Assembly (NCBI GenBank): GCA_018658605.1
Contig: JABHUV010000219.1
Location: forward strand, 29,822 to 93,821
Reading direction: 5' to 3'
Origin: Planctomycetaceae bacterium
GTDB lineage: Bacteria; Planctomycetota; Planctomycetia; Pirellulales; Pirellulaceae
Length of the DNA: 64,000 nt
Below are positions 43,339-51,754 of this stretch, piece by piece (position 1 is the first letter of the stretch; each line of letters opens with the position of its first letter). The notes under the pieces are model-generated. The model was not told where the DNA came from. It ran no database searches and worked only from the letters and a program-made list of their open reading frames with translations. A program made the position numbers and the translations under genes.

Positions 43339-43341
43339 CGC

Positions 43342-43953
43342 TTATGCCTCCTCCATCTGTTGCGGACGCAGTGTCCGTACGATCCAAATGATGATTGCAA
43401 TTAGGAAAAATGCGCTAGGTGAAAGTAGCATTAATCCATTGGCTGGATATATGTCAGGCATGACTTGCAGCCCAAATAGCGTACCGCTGCCAAGTAGTTC
43501 TCGGAAGAAAGCCACAATTAATAGGATGCAACTATAACCTAGACCGTTGCCAATACCGTCAAGAAAACTGTCCCACGGATTGTTCTTCATGGCAAATCCT
43601 TCGGCTCGTCCCATCACAATACAGTTGGTGATGATCAATCCTACAAAGACACTTAGTTGTTTGCTGAGTTCGTAAGCGAAAGCTTTGAGAAACTGGTCAA
43701 CAATAATGACCAACGACGCGATGATGATCATTTGCACAATAATGCGAATACTTGAGGGAATGTGGTTTCGAATCAGGCTAACCGCAGCACTAGAAAATGC
43801 GATAACGACGATAACGGCGATGCACATAGTCAATGAGGTATCGAGCTTGGTCGTGACTGCCAGAGCAGAACAGACACCAAGTACTTGTACCGTGATTGGA
43901 TTATCTTTCAAGACGGGGTCAAAGAGCACGTCTTTGGCTTTGTTGTTAGCCAT
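43342..43953 (-). CDS. nqrD: Na+-NQR subunit D
   Basis: A 203-residue membrane protein, pseudo-symmetric partner of NqrE. The iron-centre cysteines are in [14 protein letters not shown] near residue 28 and [16 protein letters not shown] near 112. The order and sizes of helices match the Vibrio-type subunit. It is 3 bases before nqrE and 80 bases after nqrC. Confidence 0.97.
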   Translation of the reverse strand: MANNKAKDVLFDPVLKDNPITVQVLGVCSALAVTTKLDTSLTMCIAVIVVIAFSSAAVSLIRNHIPSSIRIIVQMIIIASLVIIVDQFLKAFAYELSKQLSVFVGLIITNCIVMGRAEGFAMKNNPWDSFLDGIGNGLGYSCILLIVAFFRELLGSGTLFGLQVMPDIYPANGLMLLSPSAFFLIAIIIWIVRTLRPQQMEEA

Positions 43954-44033
43954 TGTTAATTCCTTAGTTCCCTAACCAAGCCGAAGCGTGGGTACTGAGA
44001 ATAAGTGGTTAATTGGACGATTGTTAAGTGTTA

Positions 44034-44804
44034 TTATTCTTGCGTGTTGGTTTGTGTTTTATTGGGTTGAGCGAGATATTTACCAAAACCCTGTTCGCCT
44101 AGCCAAAAGCGAACAAGTCGATGGACACCTTGGGTTGTAATCGTTGCACCGGCCATGCCGTCGACTTGATGACGTGAATCGGTGACTTGTCCTTGTTTTT
44201 TGACTTCGATAACGACTTGACCATCTTCAATGGCTGCCTTGCCAGGCCACTGTGCTTTCCAGGCAGGATTATCCACTTCTCCACCTAAACCAGGTGTTTC
44301 CCCGTGGTCATAAAATGTAATACCAGAAACCGTCCGCGCGTCTTCGGCAAGCGCGACATATCCGAATAATGTGGACCATAAGCCACGACCGCGAATGGGA
44401 ATAATGATCTGATTTTCTTTTGCATACAGAAAAATAACTGCATGATTTTCACGCCTACCACCTAAACCAGCGGGATCGATTTCTAAATTCGTAGCGTCTG
44501 TTTGTAGAACTTTTTTTAGAGAATAGGTGTCAACGGTTAAGTTCCCGTTTTCGGTTTCCGTGACATATTCACCTGTCCGCAGATCGACCAAACGGCTCTG
44601 AATATTGTCGGAAAAAAGGGCGTCAATAGAATCCGGTTCAAATGCGATTTTGCAGACTTGCAAAATATTTTTCTTTTGGTCGAGTTCTTTATTGAGGAGT
44701 TGTTTTTGTTTTAAGCCGACGGCAGCCGCCGATACTAGGACGGAACAAATGATACAAAGTAAGCCTGAGACGACTAACGTATTTTTGATGGATTCGCGGT
44801 TCAT
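44034..44804 (-). CDS. nqrC: Na+-NQR subunit C, FMN-binding
   Basis: A 256-residue protein with an N-terminal membrane helix (residues ~9-30) and a periplasmic FMN-binding domain. The FMN attachment motif is DGMAGATITTQGV near residue 217, with Thr221 as the expected FMN acceptor for ApbE. YDHGETPGLGGEVDNPAW near 150 is a family block. Start and nqrB stop share one base (TAATG), so translation is coupled. Confidence 0.96.
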   Translation of the reverse strand: MNRESIKNTLVVSGLLCIICSVLVSAAAVGLKQKQLLNKELDQKKNILQVCKIAFEPDSIDALFSDNIQSRLVDLRTGEYVTETENGNLTVDTYSLKKVLQTDATNLEIDPAGLGGRRENHAVIFLYAKENQIIIPIRGRGLWSTLFGYVALAEDARTVSGITFYDHGETPGLGGEVDNPAWKAQWPGKAAIEDGQVVIEVKKQGQVTDSRHQVDGMAGATITTQGVHRLVRFWLGEQGFGKYLAQPNKTQTNTQE

Positions 44805-46183
44805 TAGCTGTCTCCCTCAACGGGGTTGTGTGCAGCCCAACGCTGTTTGCGTCGACCGACATTTCGCTGGACAACAAAATAATCAATCAACGGAGCGAAT
44901 ACATTGCCAAACAAAATCGCCAACATCATTCCTTCTGGGTAAGCGGGATTGACAACTCGAATTAAAATCGCCATGACGCCGATGAGCGTTCCGTAAAAAT
45001 ATTTTCCCTTTGTTGTCAGCGCTGCAGATACTGGATCGGTTGCCATAAAGACAAGTCCAAAAGCGAAACCTCCGACGACTAAATGTTGTAGGGGACCCAT
45101 GGCAAACATAGCTGCGCTGTTGCCCCCACCTAAGAGTTTTAAGAGACAGGCCGTTCCTAAGCCACCAAGCAGAACGGAAAGCATGATGCGCCACGAACCG
45201 ATTCCCATTGCAATTAAGAGGACAGCACCAATTAGGCAGCACAGAGTGGAAGTTTCTCCCATCGACCCTAAGGTGAATCCGATGAAGTGTTCAGAGAGAT
45301 TGAAACTGCTGAGGACCTGTAGTCCATCGTCCAGATTTCCACTGGCGGCGACGTCCCCTAGAATTGTCGCGCCACTGATGCCGTCAGTGGCCCCTAAGGC
45401 ATTCCAAACTTTATCTCCAGAGATTTGTGCAGGGTAGGCAAAGTACAGAAAGGCTCGGGCGGTGAGTGCTGGGTTGAGGAAGTTTCGACCAGTGCCGCCA
45501 AAAACTTCTTTACCGATGACAACGCCAAAGATGATGCCGACCGCCACTTGCCATAAGGGAATCGAAGCAGGTAAAGTCAAGGGAAACAATAGGCCCGTCA
45601 CCAGAAAACCTTCATTGATTTCATGGCCTCGGATGACTGCAAAAATGGCTTCACAGCATCCGCCGACAGCCATGCAGACCAAGTAAATTGGCAGGAAGTA
45701 CGTTGCACCATGCAGAAAGTTGCTGATGAATGAACTTTCATCGGGGTCACCCACAATCCAATATCGCCAGCCTAATAACTTGGATGCAGAAATTGCGGCT
45801 GGTCCTGAAGAAAGTGAGTTGTCGAGTTCTGCAGTAGGTGGACTAGTCGGTGTTGCGGCAGTATCAGGACTTAATAGCAGTGCATCGGGTTGCGATTGAG
45901 TCAGTTCAGGTTGCGCTGATTGAGTGTATTGTGAATAACTAAGATTTGCTTGGTAACCCGTGTTGAAACATGCCATAAAGACACATGGCGCGAGGGCCAA
46001 TACGACAAGTCCCATCAATCGTTTGGTGTCGAGTCCATCCCGGACGTGACTGGCTCCTGAGGTGACAATTCCAGGGGTAAATAAGAATGTGTCCGTTGCC
46101 TCATACAGCGGGCGCAGCTTCTTTAACCTGCCTTCAGCAAAGCGAGGTGCTTGTTTATCAAGAAGTTGTCTTAGCCAATGCAT
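44804..46183 (-). CDS. nqrB: Na+-NQR subunit B with an enlarged loop
   Basis: A 459-residue membrane protein with about ten helices. The FMN attachment site is [13 protein letters not shown], Thr273, near the middle. N-terminal [24 protein letters not shown] and C-terminal [16 protein letters not shown] are family-typical. Between the first and second helix blocks, residues ~82-135 form a Ser/Thr/Pro/Gln-rich stretch that is not in the ~415-residue Vibrio subunit. This is probably a disordered periplasmic or cytoplasmic loop. NqrB carries the sodium path and the riboflavin and FMN cofactors. Confidence 0.96.
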   Translation of the reverse strand: MHWLRQLLDKQAPRFAEGRLKKLRPLYEATDTFLFTPGIVTSGASHVRDGLDTKRLMGLVVLALAPCVFMACFNTGYQANLSYSQYTQSAQPELTQSQPDALLLSPDTAATPTSPPTAELDNSLSSGPAAISASKLLGWRYWIVGDPDESSFISNFLHGATYFLPIYLVCMAVGGCCEAIFAVIRGHEINEGFLVTGLLFPLTLPASIPLWQVAVGIIFGVVIGKEVFGGTGRNFLNPALTARAFLYFAYPAQISGDKVWNALGATDGISGATILGDVAASGNLDDGLQVLSSFNLSEHFIGFTLGSMGETSTLCCLIGAVLLIAMGIGSWRIMLSVLLGGLGTACLLKLLGGGNSAAMFAMGPLQHLVVGGFAFGLVFMATDPVSAALTTKGKYFYGTLIGVMAILIRVVNPAYPEGMMLAILFGNVFAPLIDYFVVQRNVGRRKQRWAAHNPVEGDS

Positions 46184-46246
46184 GGAATGTTTCGGTTTAT
46201 TGTGTCGAGTGAATTTGGATTGATATAAACGGTGGCAAGAGAGCAG

Positions 46247-47590
46247 TCAGCTTTCTTTTTGGATAATATGTAGATTGTTACGAAGAATATTGCCGTATTC
46301 GTACTTACCAGGACAGACAAAAGTACATAAAGCGAGATCTTCTTCAGCTAATTCAAGACATCCTAATAGTTGTGATTCTTCGGTGTCTTGAGTAATCAAT
46401 GCCCGTAATAATTGAGTGGGTAATATATCCAGTGGCATAACTTTTTCGTATGTGCCAACTGGAACCATCGCTCGATGTTCGCCTTGGTTGGACGTAGTGA
46501 AGGCGAATTTTTTATTGGGAGTGAATGTGGATGCAAAGACTCTAGAAAGACTAAATTTATCGAACCCCGGCATTTGCCAACCGAGGAATTCACGTTGGTG
46601 TCCTTCAGCCAAGGCGGATATTTGATTGTGGAACCGTCCCAAGTAATTCGTGTTGGGTGTTGTTGCTCGACCGGACAGGACACTGCCTGAAATGATTCGA
46701 TTATCATCACCCCTTAACTCGCTTGCCGTTAACTCGCCAATGCTTGCTCCCAGTCGAGTGCTCAATAATCGTGGTTTCGAAACAACAGGGCCACCGAGTG
46801 AAATAAATCGTTGGACATCTAAAATACCAGTGGTGATTAACGTTCCGATTGCACTGACGTCTTGATAATTGATATGCCAAACTTGGTGATTGGGACCAAC
46901 GGAATCAACTATGTGAATATGTGTACCGGGTAAACCAGCAGGGTGGGGGCCATGGAAGCAATGGAATTCAACTCCATCGACTTGTTCGCCAGGAATATCG
47001 ACCGTGGGACCGATGCAAACATGTACGGTTGGCGCAAGATGAGTGAGCGCTCGTAAACCCGCTAAAAATGCGTCACTCTTTTGGCTGACTGCAATTTCTG
47101 GATTGATTGCCAATGGCTCGGTATCAATCACGGTTACGAAAATGGAAGACGGTGTGGTGGCCGGGTCCGCTGTATTGCTGAACGGGCGTGTACGGAGGCT
47201 CGTCCATAACCCTGACCGAGTTAGGATATCGATGAGGTATGCTTTGTCGAGTTGATCAAGGTTATGGCCGATTGCATTAAATTCAACTTGTTCATCACCG
47301 TCTATTTCAATGACGAGCGATTCGAACTTGCGTTTGGCGCCGCGGTTTATTTCACGTACCGTCCCACAAGCGGGTGAAGTATGTTGGACTGTCGGTATTT
47401 TTTTGTCGTGAAATAACAGTTCCCCCAATTTGACCTGTTGTCCCACTTCGACCGCTAGCGACGGCTTCATACCGACATAATCATCACCAACCAAGGCCAC
47501 GCGGGTTACAGCGTTGGCACTGCTAATTGTTGGGGCTGGCCGCCCGCTAATTGGCAAATCTAATCCAGCTGTGGTTGTGTGTGATCGCAT
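46247..47590 (-). CDS. nqrA: Na+-NQR subunit A
   Basis: A 447-residue cytoplasmic subunit, first gene of the operon. The N-terminus [15 protein letters not shown] and [33 protein letters not shown] are family blocks, as is the [12 protein letters not shown] near residue 125. NqrA binds near the quinone site and is not itself a redox carrier in the usual sense. It is 63 bases upstream of nqrB. The upstream region holds three inverted repeats and a candidate attenuator-like hairpin. The complete nqr operon suggests a marine, sodium-based energetics. Confidence 0.96.
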   Translation of the reverse strand: MRSHTTTAGLDLPISGRPAPTISSANAVTRVALVGDDYVGMKPSLAVEVGQQVKLGELLFHDKKIPTVQHTSPACGTVREINRGAKRKFESLVIEIDGDEQVEFNAIGHNLDQLDKAYLIDILTRSGLWTSLRTRPFSNTADPATTPSSIFVTVIDTEPLAINPEIAVSQKSDAFLAGLRALTHLAPTVHVCIGPTVDIPGEQVDGVEFHCFHGPHPAGLPGTHIHIVDSVGPNHQVWHINYQDVSAIGTLITTGILDVQRFISLGGPVVSKPRLLSTRLGASIGELTASELRGDDNRIISGSVLSGRATTPNTNYLGRFHNQISALAEGHQREFLGWQMPGFDKFSLSRVFASTFTPNKKFAFTTSNQGEHRAMVPVGTYEKVMPLDILPTQLLRALITQDTEESQLLGCLELAEEDLALCTFVCPGKYEYGNILRNNLHIIQKES

Positions 47591-48036
47591 TGGATGAGTT
47601 TCGAAGTGGCTATTTACCGGTTAGGGACTATTTTTAATTTACCTGTTTTTCTAAGTGAAAAACGCATCCTTGTGAAAAAAATCACAAGGATAACCAAAAA
47701 AAATACCGTTCTAGGCCTAGATAGCAATAATAGATCGAACTTGTTCGAACGCTTTGTTGATAATTAAATCTGGCAGGTTTACAGGGGTTATTTTGATGCA
47801 AAAACAACGATGTATCAATAGGCAGGGAACGATTTTTGTGTTCTCCCGTAGTCTGTTTTCCATAGTTTTTGGGGTATGAAATTGAAATTAATGTATAGGG
47901 ATTGTCAGGGCTTTTCGGATTCTACCGAATATTCCTTAAATTACGGTCAATCGGTACGCCGAAGAATATATTTGTAGGGTATTAGTTATTGCTCTATAGA
48001 GATTTAAAAAGGTTGTGCATTTGAGAGGAACAGTCG
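47591..48036. promoter_or_regulatory. Divergent control region of nqr and the aromatic-rich gene
   Basis: This 446-base gap separates the nqr operon (-) from the gene at 48037 (+), and contains no credible gene. A 10-base perfect stem ATCCTTGTGA (47666-47675) with TCACAAGGAT (47682-47691), a 6-base A-rich loop, on the minus strand is followed by GCGTTTTT, resembling an attenuator or terminator in the nqr leader. TCTAGGCCTAGA (47710-47721) is a perfect 12-base palindrome. TCGAACTTGTTCGA (47735-47748) is a 14-base dyad. A TATTAT -10-like box is nearby on the minus strand. The palindromes could be operators for a regulator of nqr. Confidence 0.5.
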
Positions 48037-48375
48037 ATGGCTAAGTTTGGATTCAAAAAAATACTTCTGATTGCTGCTTGCACAGCACTTCTAGTTACTT
48101 GCATTAGTAGTAACGTTGACGCTCAGGAACGCGCATATGGCCAACGTTGGGGTAGCGCATATAGCCAATACAATTGGAACCGCTTTTATCACTATCCATA
48201 CGTTTATTACCCTCAGAACTACTGGGGACAGGAATATTACCGGAGTTACGAAAGTATGTATCATCGGTACCCACAAGAAATGCGAACACCTGTTTACAAC
48301 AAGCAGTGGCACAATTTCTACCCGCAAGCACGTCGCTATCACTGGGGTCATCACTTCCGCTTGGATGTATTCTAG
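48037..48375 (+). CDS. Small secreted aromatic-rich protein
   Basis: A 112-residue protein with a signal peptide (residues ~6-28, hydrophobic run ending near NVDAQ). The mature part is dominated by Tyr, Trp, Phe, His, Arg and Gln (NRFYHYPYVYYPQNYWG, MYHRYPQEM, QARRYHWGHHF), with few aliphatic residues. This composition is not that of a typical enzyme. It has a good GAGAGGA ribosome-binding site. I recall comparable small Tyr-rich secreted proteins in Planctomycetes but cannot name a family. It could be a wall-associated or extracellular matrix protein. Its unusual composition suggests strong selection and possibly high expression. Confidence 0.65.
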   Translation: MAKFGFKKILLIAACTALLVTCISSNVDAQERAYGQRWGSAYSQYNWNRFYHYPYVYYPQNYWGQEYYRSYESMYHRYPQEMRTPVYNKQWHNFYPQARRYHWGHHFRLDVF

Positions 48376-48429
48376 GAAAGCAAATATTTGTTTTCGGTTG
48401 TGGATGGATAGCAGTGACTATGAGTTTGG

Positions 48430-49632
48430 TCATGCACCAAATTGTAGAATCATTTGGTAATACAGTTCTGCAGCCGCTGTGAGTTGTTGCAGTTCGATCC
48501 ATTCGTCTTTAGTGTGCGCTTGATCGATCGAACCAGGTCCAAAAACCACCGTCGGTACACCGGCTCGGTAAAACGCTTGTCCATCCGTGCCATAAGGTAC
48601 GCCTATGCGTTGGCCACTGTGCCCCGCTGACTGAACGACGCCGGAAAGGTATTTGGCAAACTCACCATTGGTATCATCGTTTAAACCGCTTTTGGAGATA
48701 GTCGGTTTGTGAAATGTGATATCGTCGACCCATTCTTCACTGCTTAATGTTTGACGCACATGATTTTCGATGTGGTCAAAGGCTGCATCGGGGCTTTCCC
48801 CAGGCGAGACGCGACGACCAACTTCGATCGAACAGTAATCTGGAACCGTGTTAATACTAATACCGCCACCAATCATGCCAACGCTTAGTGTGGGATTAGA
48901 GACCAGTGGATGTTCGTTTAGTGTTCCCACAATATTTGATGCATAGTCTTCTAATACCGAAATGATGCGAGCCATACGGTAGATAGCATTTTGCCCTAAC
49001 GTAGGTTGCGAACTGTGACACGCTTTACCGGTTACGTCGACCAGAAATCGAGTCACTCCTTTGTGGGCTACAACAACATCGAGCATGGTTGGTTCTGCCA
49101 CAATAACTCCAGCGGGCTCGGCAAACCATTTTTGCTCTGTGTCTTGCCATAACAACGGCATAATATCTGCTCCTGACATACCATACTCTTCGTTGACAGA
49201 GCAGGCCATCACAACCGTGGGTACATTGTCTGGTTGTTCAGTAACTAATCGTTTAAATGCGGTCAACATGCAAGCCATGCCGCCTTTGATATCACAACTG
49301 CCGCGGCCATACATCAGGCCGTCCTTCATAACGGGGTCAAAAGGGTCAATCGTCATGCCGTCGATGGGAACTGTATCCTGATGTGCTTCAAGCATCAGCA
49401 CCTCGCCACCATCTTCTGGGGTAACGCTACCAGGGACAATCGCAATGACATTATCGCGTCCTGGTTCCAAAGTTTGTCGCCTATATTCAACGCCCAATTC
49501 ACTAAACCAATTATCTAACCAATCGTTCATTTTGGTTTCGAGATAGATATCTCCTTGAACATCGCGCCCCATCGGATTGACACTAGGAATGCGGACAATT
49601 TCTTGGAGCAGTGAAAATAATTCATCGGACAT
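48430..49632 (-). CDS. M20-family deacylase (ArgE/DapE-like)
   Basis: A 400-residue M20 enzyme of the ArgE/DapE/CPG2 type. Metal-site blocks are MLEAHQDTVPIDGM near residue 79, YGRGSCDIKGGMACML near 110, VMACSVNEEYGMSG near 143 and GPGSIDQAHTKDEWIEL near 370 for the last His. The insertion of GGGISINTVPDYCSIEVGRR is the dimerisation domain. It could deacetylate N-acetylornithine or desuccinylate an analogous compound, or have another acyl-amino acid substrate. No arginine or lysine genes are beside it, so I leave the substrate open. Confidence 0.85.
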   Translation of the reverse strand: MSDELFSLLQEIVRIPSVNPMGRDVQGDIYLETKMNDWLDNWFSELGVEYRRQTLEPGRDNVIAIVPGSVTPEDGGEVLMLEAHQDTVPIDGMTIDPFDPVMKDGLMYGRGSCDIKGGMACMLTAFKRLVTEQPDNVPTVVMACSVNEEYGMSGADIMPLLWQDTEQKWFAEPAGVIVAEPTMLDVVVAHKGVTRFLVDVTGKACHSSQPTLGQNAIYRMARIISVLEDYASNIVGTLNEHPLVSNPTLSVGMIGGGISINTVPDYCSIEVGRRVSPGESPDAAFDHIENHVRQTLSSEEWVDDITFHKPTISKSGLNDDTNGEFAKYLSGVVQSAGHSGQRIGVPYGTDGQAFYRAGVPTVVFGPGSIDQAHTKDEWIELQQLTAAAELYYQMILQFGA

Positions 49633-49690
49633 TTGTCACCTCAAAACCAGTAAGAAGAATTTAAGCCTACTGTAATGCTTTCAAAACAGA

Positions 49691-50473
49691 TTATGTTGGC
49701 AATTTACCTTCGGCAACTTCACGTTCCCATTCGTCCATTAATGGCCAATCACTAGCACAGGTACCAAAGTCGGCCATATGTCGATAGCTTTCGAGACGGG
49801 AAATAGTTTTATCGAGCATTGCCTCGTCCTTGCGGAAAATTGGTCCATGACTCGGTAATAACCATTTGACATCGCTAGCACGAATTCGACGTAGCGATGA
49901 GATAAATGCGTTGAGGTTACTGCCGTGATGGGCATCAATCGCACCGACGCAACCATCTCGATAGATATTATCACCACTAAACAACAAATCGCCGAGTCGA
50001 AAGCTCAATTGGCTGTCGGTATGCCCAGGAGTCAACCAAACCTCGAGTTCTAATCCACCAATGGTGATTTTGTCACCATCATCAATCAATAGTTCTACTT
50101 CCACCGGCGGCAACGGTAAGTCAATTCCCTGCGCTTCAATTTGCGCGAACGTCTTAAGCTTGTCCGCTTCTCGCAAAGGAGTTGCTGCCAATGGATGGGC
50201 CGCGACCGGAGCTTTGATGGCTTGTTTCAGCAGTGCTAATCCTTGGATATGGTCAACATCGGCATGGGTAGCAATTAATGCTTTACATTTTGAGAATGGG
50301 AAATCGAGGTTGCGAATCATGTCGACTACTTCGTCCACGACTTCCTCATACCCAATATCAATCAATACCCACTCGCCTTCATCGTAGATCAGGTAAACGT
50401 TACAGCCGAAAACCGAACCGGCTTGGTAGTTGAGTTCAATAACGTTTGGAAACAGTGGTTTTCGTTTCAACAT
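49691..50473 (-). CDS. MBL-fold metallo-hydrolase with a variant HxDxDH motif
   Basis: A 260-residue metallo-beta-lactamase-fold protein. The first zinc motif is THADVDHIQGL with His70, Asp72, Asp74 and His75, that is HxDxDH rather than the usual HxHxDH, so Asp72 replaces one zinc ligand. Downstream are LTPGHTDSQLSF (His), LFSGDNIYRD (Asp) and LLPSHGPIF (His). VFGCNVYLIYDEGEWVLIDIG opens the domain. Comparable variants occur in some hydrolases and phosphodiesterases. The substrate is not identifiable. It lies ~60 bases from the deacylase gene upstream in the transcript direction; a folded element (50528-50578) precedes its start. Confidence 0.8.
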   Translation of the reverse strand: MLKRKPLFPNVIELNYQAGSVFGCNVYLIYDEGEWVLIDIGYEEVVDEVVDMIRNLDFPFSKCKALIATHADVDHIQGLALLKQAIKAPVAAHPLAATPLREADKLKTFAQIEAQGIDLPLPPVEVELLIDDGDKITIGGLELEVWLTPGHTDSQLSFRLGDLLFSGDNIYRDGCVGAIDAHHGSNLNAFISSLRRIRASDVKWLLPSHGPIFRKDEAMLDKTISRLESYRHMADFGTCASDWPLMDEWEREVAEGKLPT

Positions 50474-50527
50474 AAGAATTCTATTTAGGGGTTAAACAAG
50501 AGGGCCATCAAGTTGGTTCAATTCTAA

Positions 50528-50578
50528 TTTGAGAGTCAGCACGATTCAAGGCATGCGCACCGCATCGTCACTCTCAAA
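50528..50578. promoter_or_regulatory. Long imperfect hairpin upstream of the MBL gene
   Basis: TTTGAGAGT (50528-50536) pairs with ACTCTCAAA (50570-50578). Inside it ACGAT (50541-50545) pairs with ATCGT (50564-50568), with a small internal loop. No T-run follows in either direction. It lies 50 bases before the MBL start and ~85 bases after the SDR gene's end on the minus strand. It could be an RNA processing or regulatory element. Confidence 0.4.
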
Positions 50579-50662
50579 AAACTACGTGTTTACATAAATG
50601 TGAAAAATGGGCAAACTTCAATAATTCGAAAACCCTGATTTTATGTGTGCCACGGACACACG

Positions 50663-51523
50663 TCACTCCGATAAAATGCTTGCTAGTCCTTCGCGGTAAC
50701 TCGGGTATTTCCAAATAAATCGTAAGTCGCTTGCAAGCCGCTGAGTGTCGATGCGTTTTGAACCGAGTGCCCGTTGTGCAACGGCCGTACTCGGGTCACT
50801 TGGCGCCCATGTTATATCTGGCGCTTGTAGCAATCGCGCGATTTCATTTAGGTAGTCCCGCCGCAGGACAGGTACTCCGTCGGTTACAAGATAGAGATGA
50901 TGTTGTAGAGGTGCGTGGCATAATAGTTCAATGATTTGCACTGCATCTTCGACGTGTACAAGATTGAGCCAGCCCTGAGAAGGTACGGCTAGTGGTTCAC
51001 CCGAAATAATTTTTTTTAAATATGGTATGCGCTGAGGACCATAAATTCCGCCTAATCTTAAACTTACTGCAGACGTTGACAGAGAGCTTTGCTTCAGAAT
51101 TTTCTCAGCCGCTAACGCTGCCACTCCACTATCTCGCATGGGCTCGGCTAGCGTTTCTTCGTCGACTAAGCTGCCGTTGACTTGCCCGTAGACGCCGGTG
51201 GAACTGATGTGGATAAAACGATTAGGTGTTTTCGACAATCGCTGGATGATATTTTCCAAGCCTGTGCAGTAAACATCATGGATGTCATAGTTTTCGGTGC
51301 GATCAAAACCGACAGCATATAAAACTTCCGTTGCAGCGGGGAAAAGGTCGAGCGTACTCAATTGAGTCACATCACCTACGTGGGCAGTGAATCCTTGTTG
51401 CTTAAACAGAGCGGCAGTTTGTTCGCTGCGCGTGAGTAGATGTACATCATGCCCGAGTGTCTGCCAGAGCTTGGCGACGCGGAATCCGAGGTAACCGCAA
51501 CCGATGATAAGGCGTTTAGTCAT
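50663..51523 (-). CDS. NAD(P)-dependent epimerase/dehydratase-like SDR protein
   Basis: A 286-residue protein with an extended-SDR Rossmann fold: IIGCGYLGFRVAKLW at residues 6-20 is the nucleotide loop (GxGYxG), followed by VHLLTRSEQTAALFKQQGF. HISSTGVYGQVNG near residue 105 has the Ser-Thr and Tyr of the usual active site, although the typical YxxxK spacing is not clear. The C-terminal part (LVHVEDAVQIIELL) is the extended-SDR signature. It resembles the YeeZ-like subgroup. The substrate, probably a nucleotide sugar or similar, is unknown. It is transcribed away from the HtrA-like gene. Confidence 0.8.
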   Translation of the reverse strand: MTKRLIIGCGYLGFRVAKLWQTLGHDVHLLTRSEQTAALFKQQGFTAHVGDVTQLSTLDLFPAATEVLYAVGFDRTENYDIHDVYCTGLENIIQRLSKTPNRFIHISSTGVYGQVNGSLVDEETLAEPMRDSGVAALAAEKILKQSSLSTSAVSLRLGGIYGPQRIPYLKKIISGEPLAVPSQGWLNLVHVEDAVQIIELLCHAPLQHHLYLVTDGVPVLRRDYLNEIARLLQAPDITWAPSDPSTAVAQRALGSKRIDTQRLASDLRFIWKYPSYREGLASILSE

Positions 51524-51754
51524 TTGAACGAAGGTGGTGTATACATACGATAGTGATTGCCTCTACGGCATAACATTAGTAGAACCTATAGAATCGTACT
51601 CTAATTGAGTGTAACAGCCTCTATAAAGCGCTCTCAATTGGCAATTTTCGCTCGAAAATGTTGATTGCACGGCCTGTATTTTTCCCCAACACAAGCAATA
51701 ATAAACGAGGAGTATTATTCCATTTTATTTATTCTTATTGATAAGCACCAAATT

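Noticed and set aside
47735..47748. TCGAACTTGTTCGA as a LexA box
   Set aside because: Its half-sites are GAAC and GTTC with only 2 bases between, unlike the 4-base spacing of Gram-positive boxes, and differs from the operator proposed at lexA.
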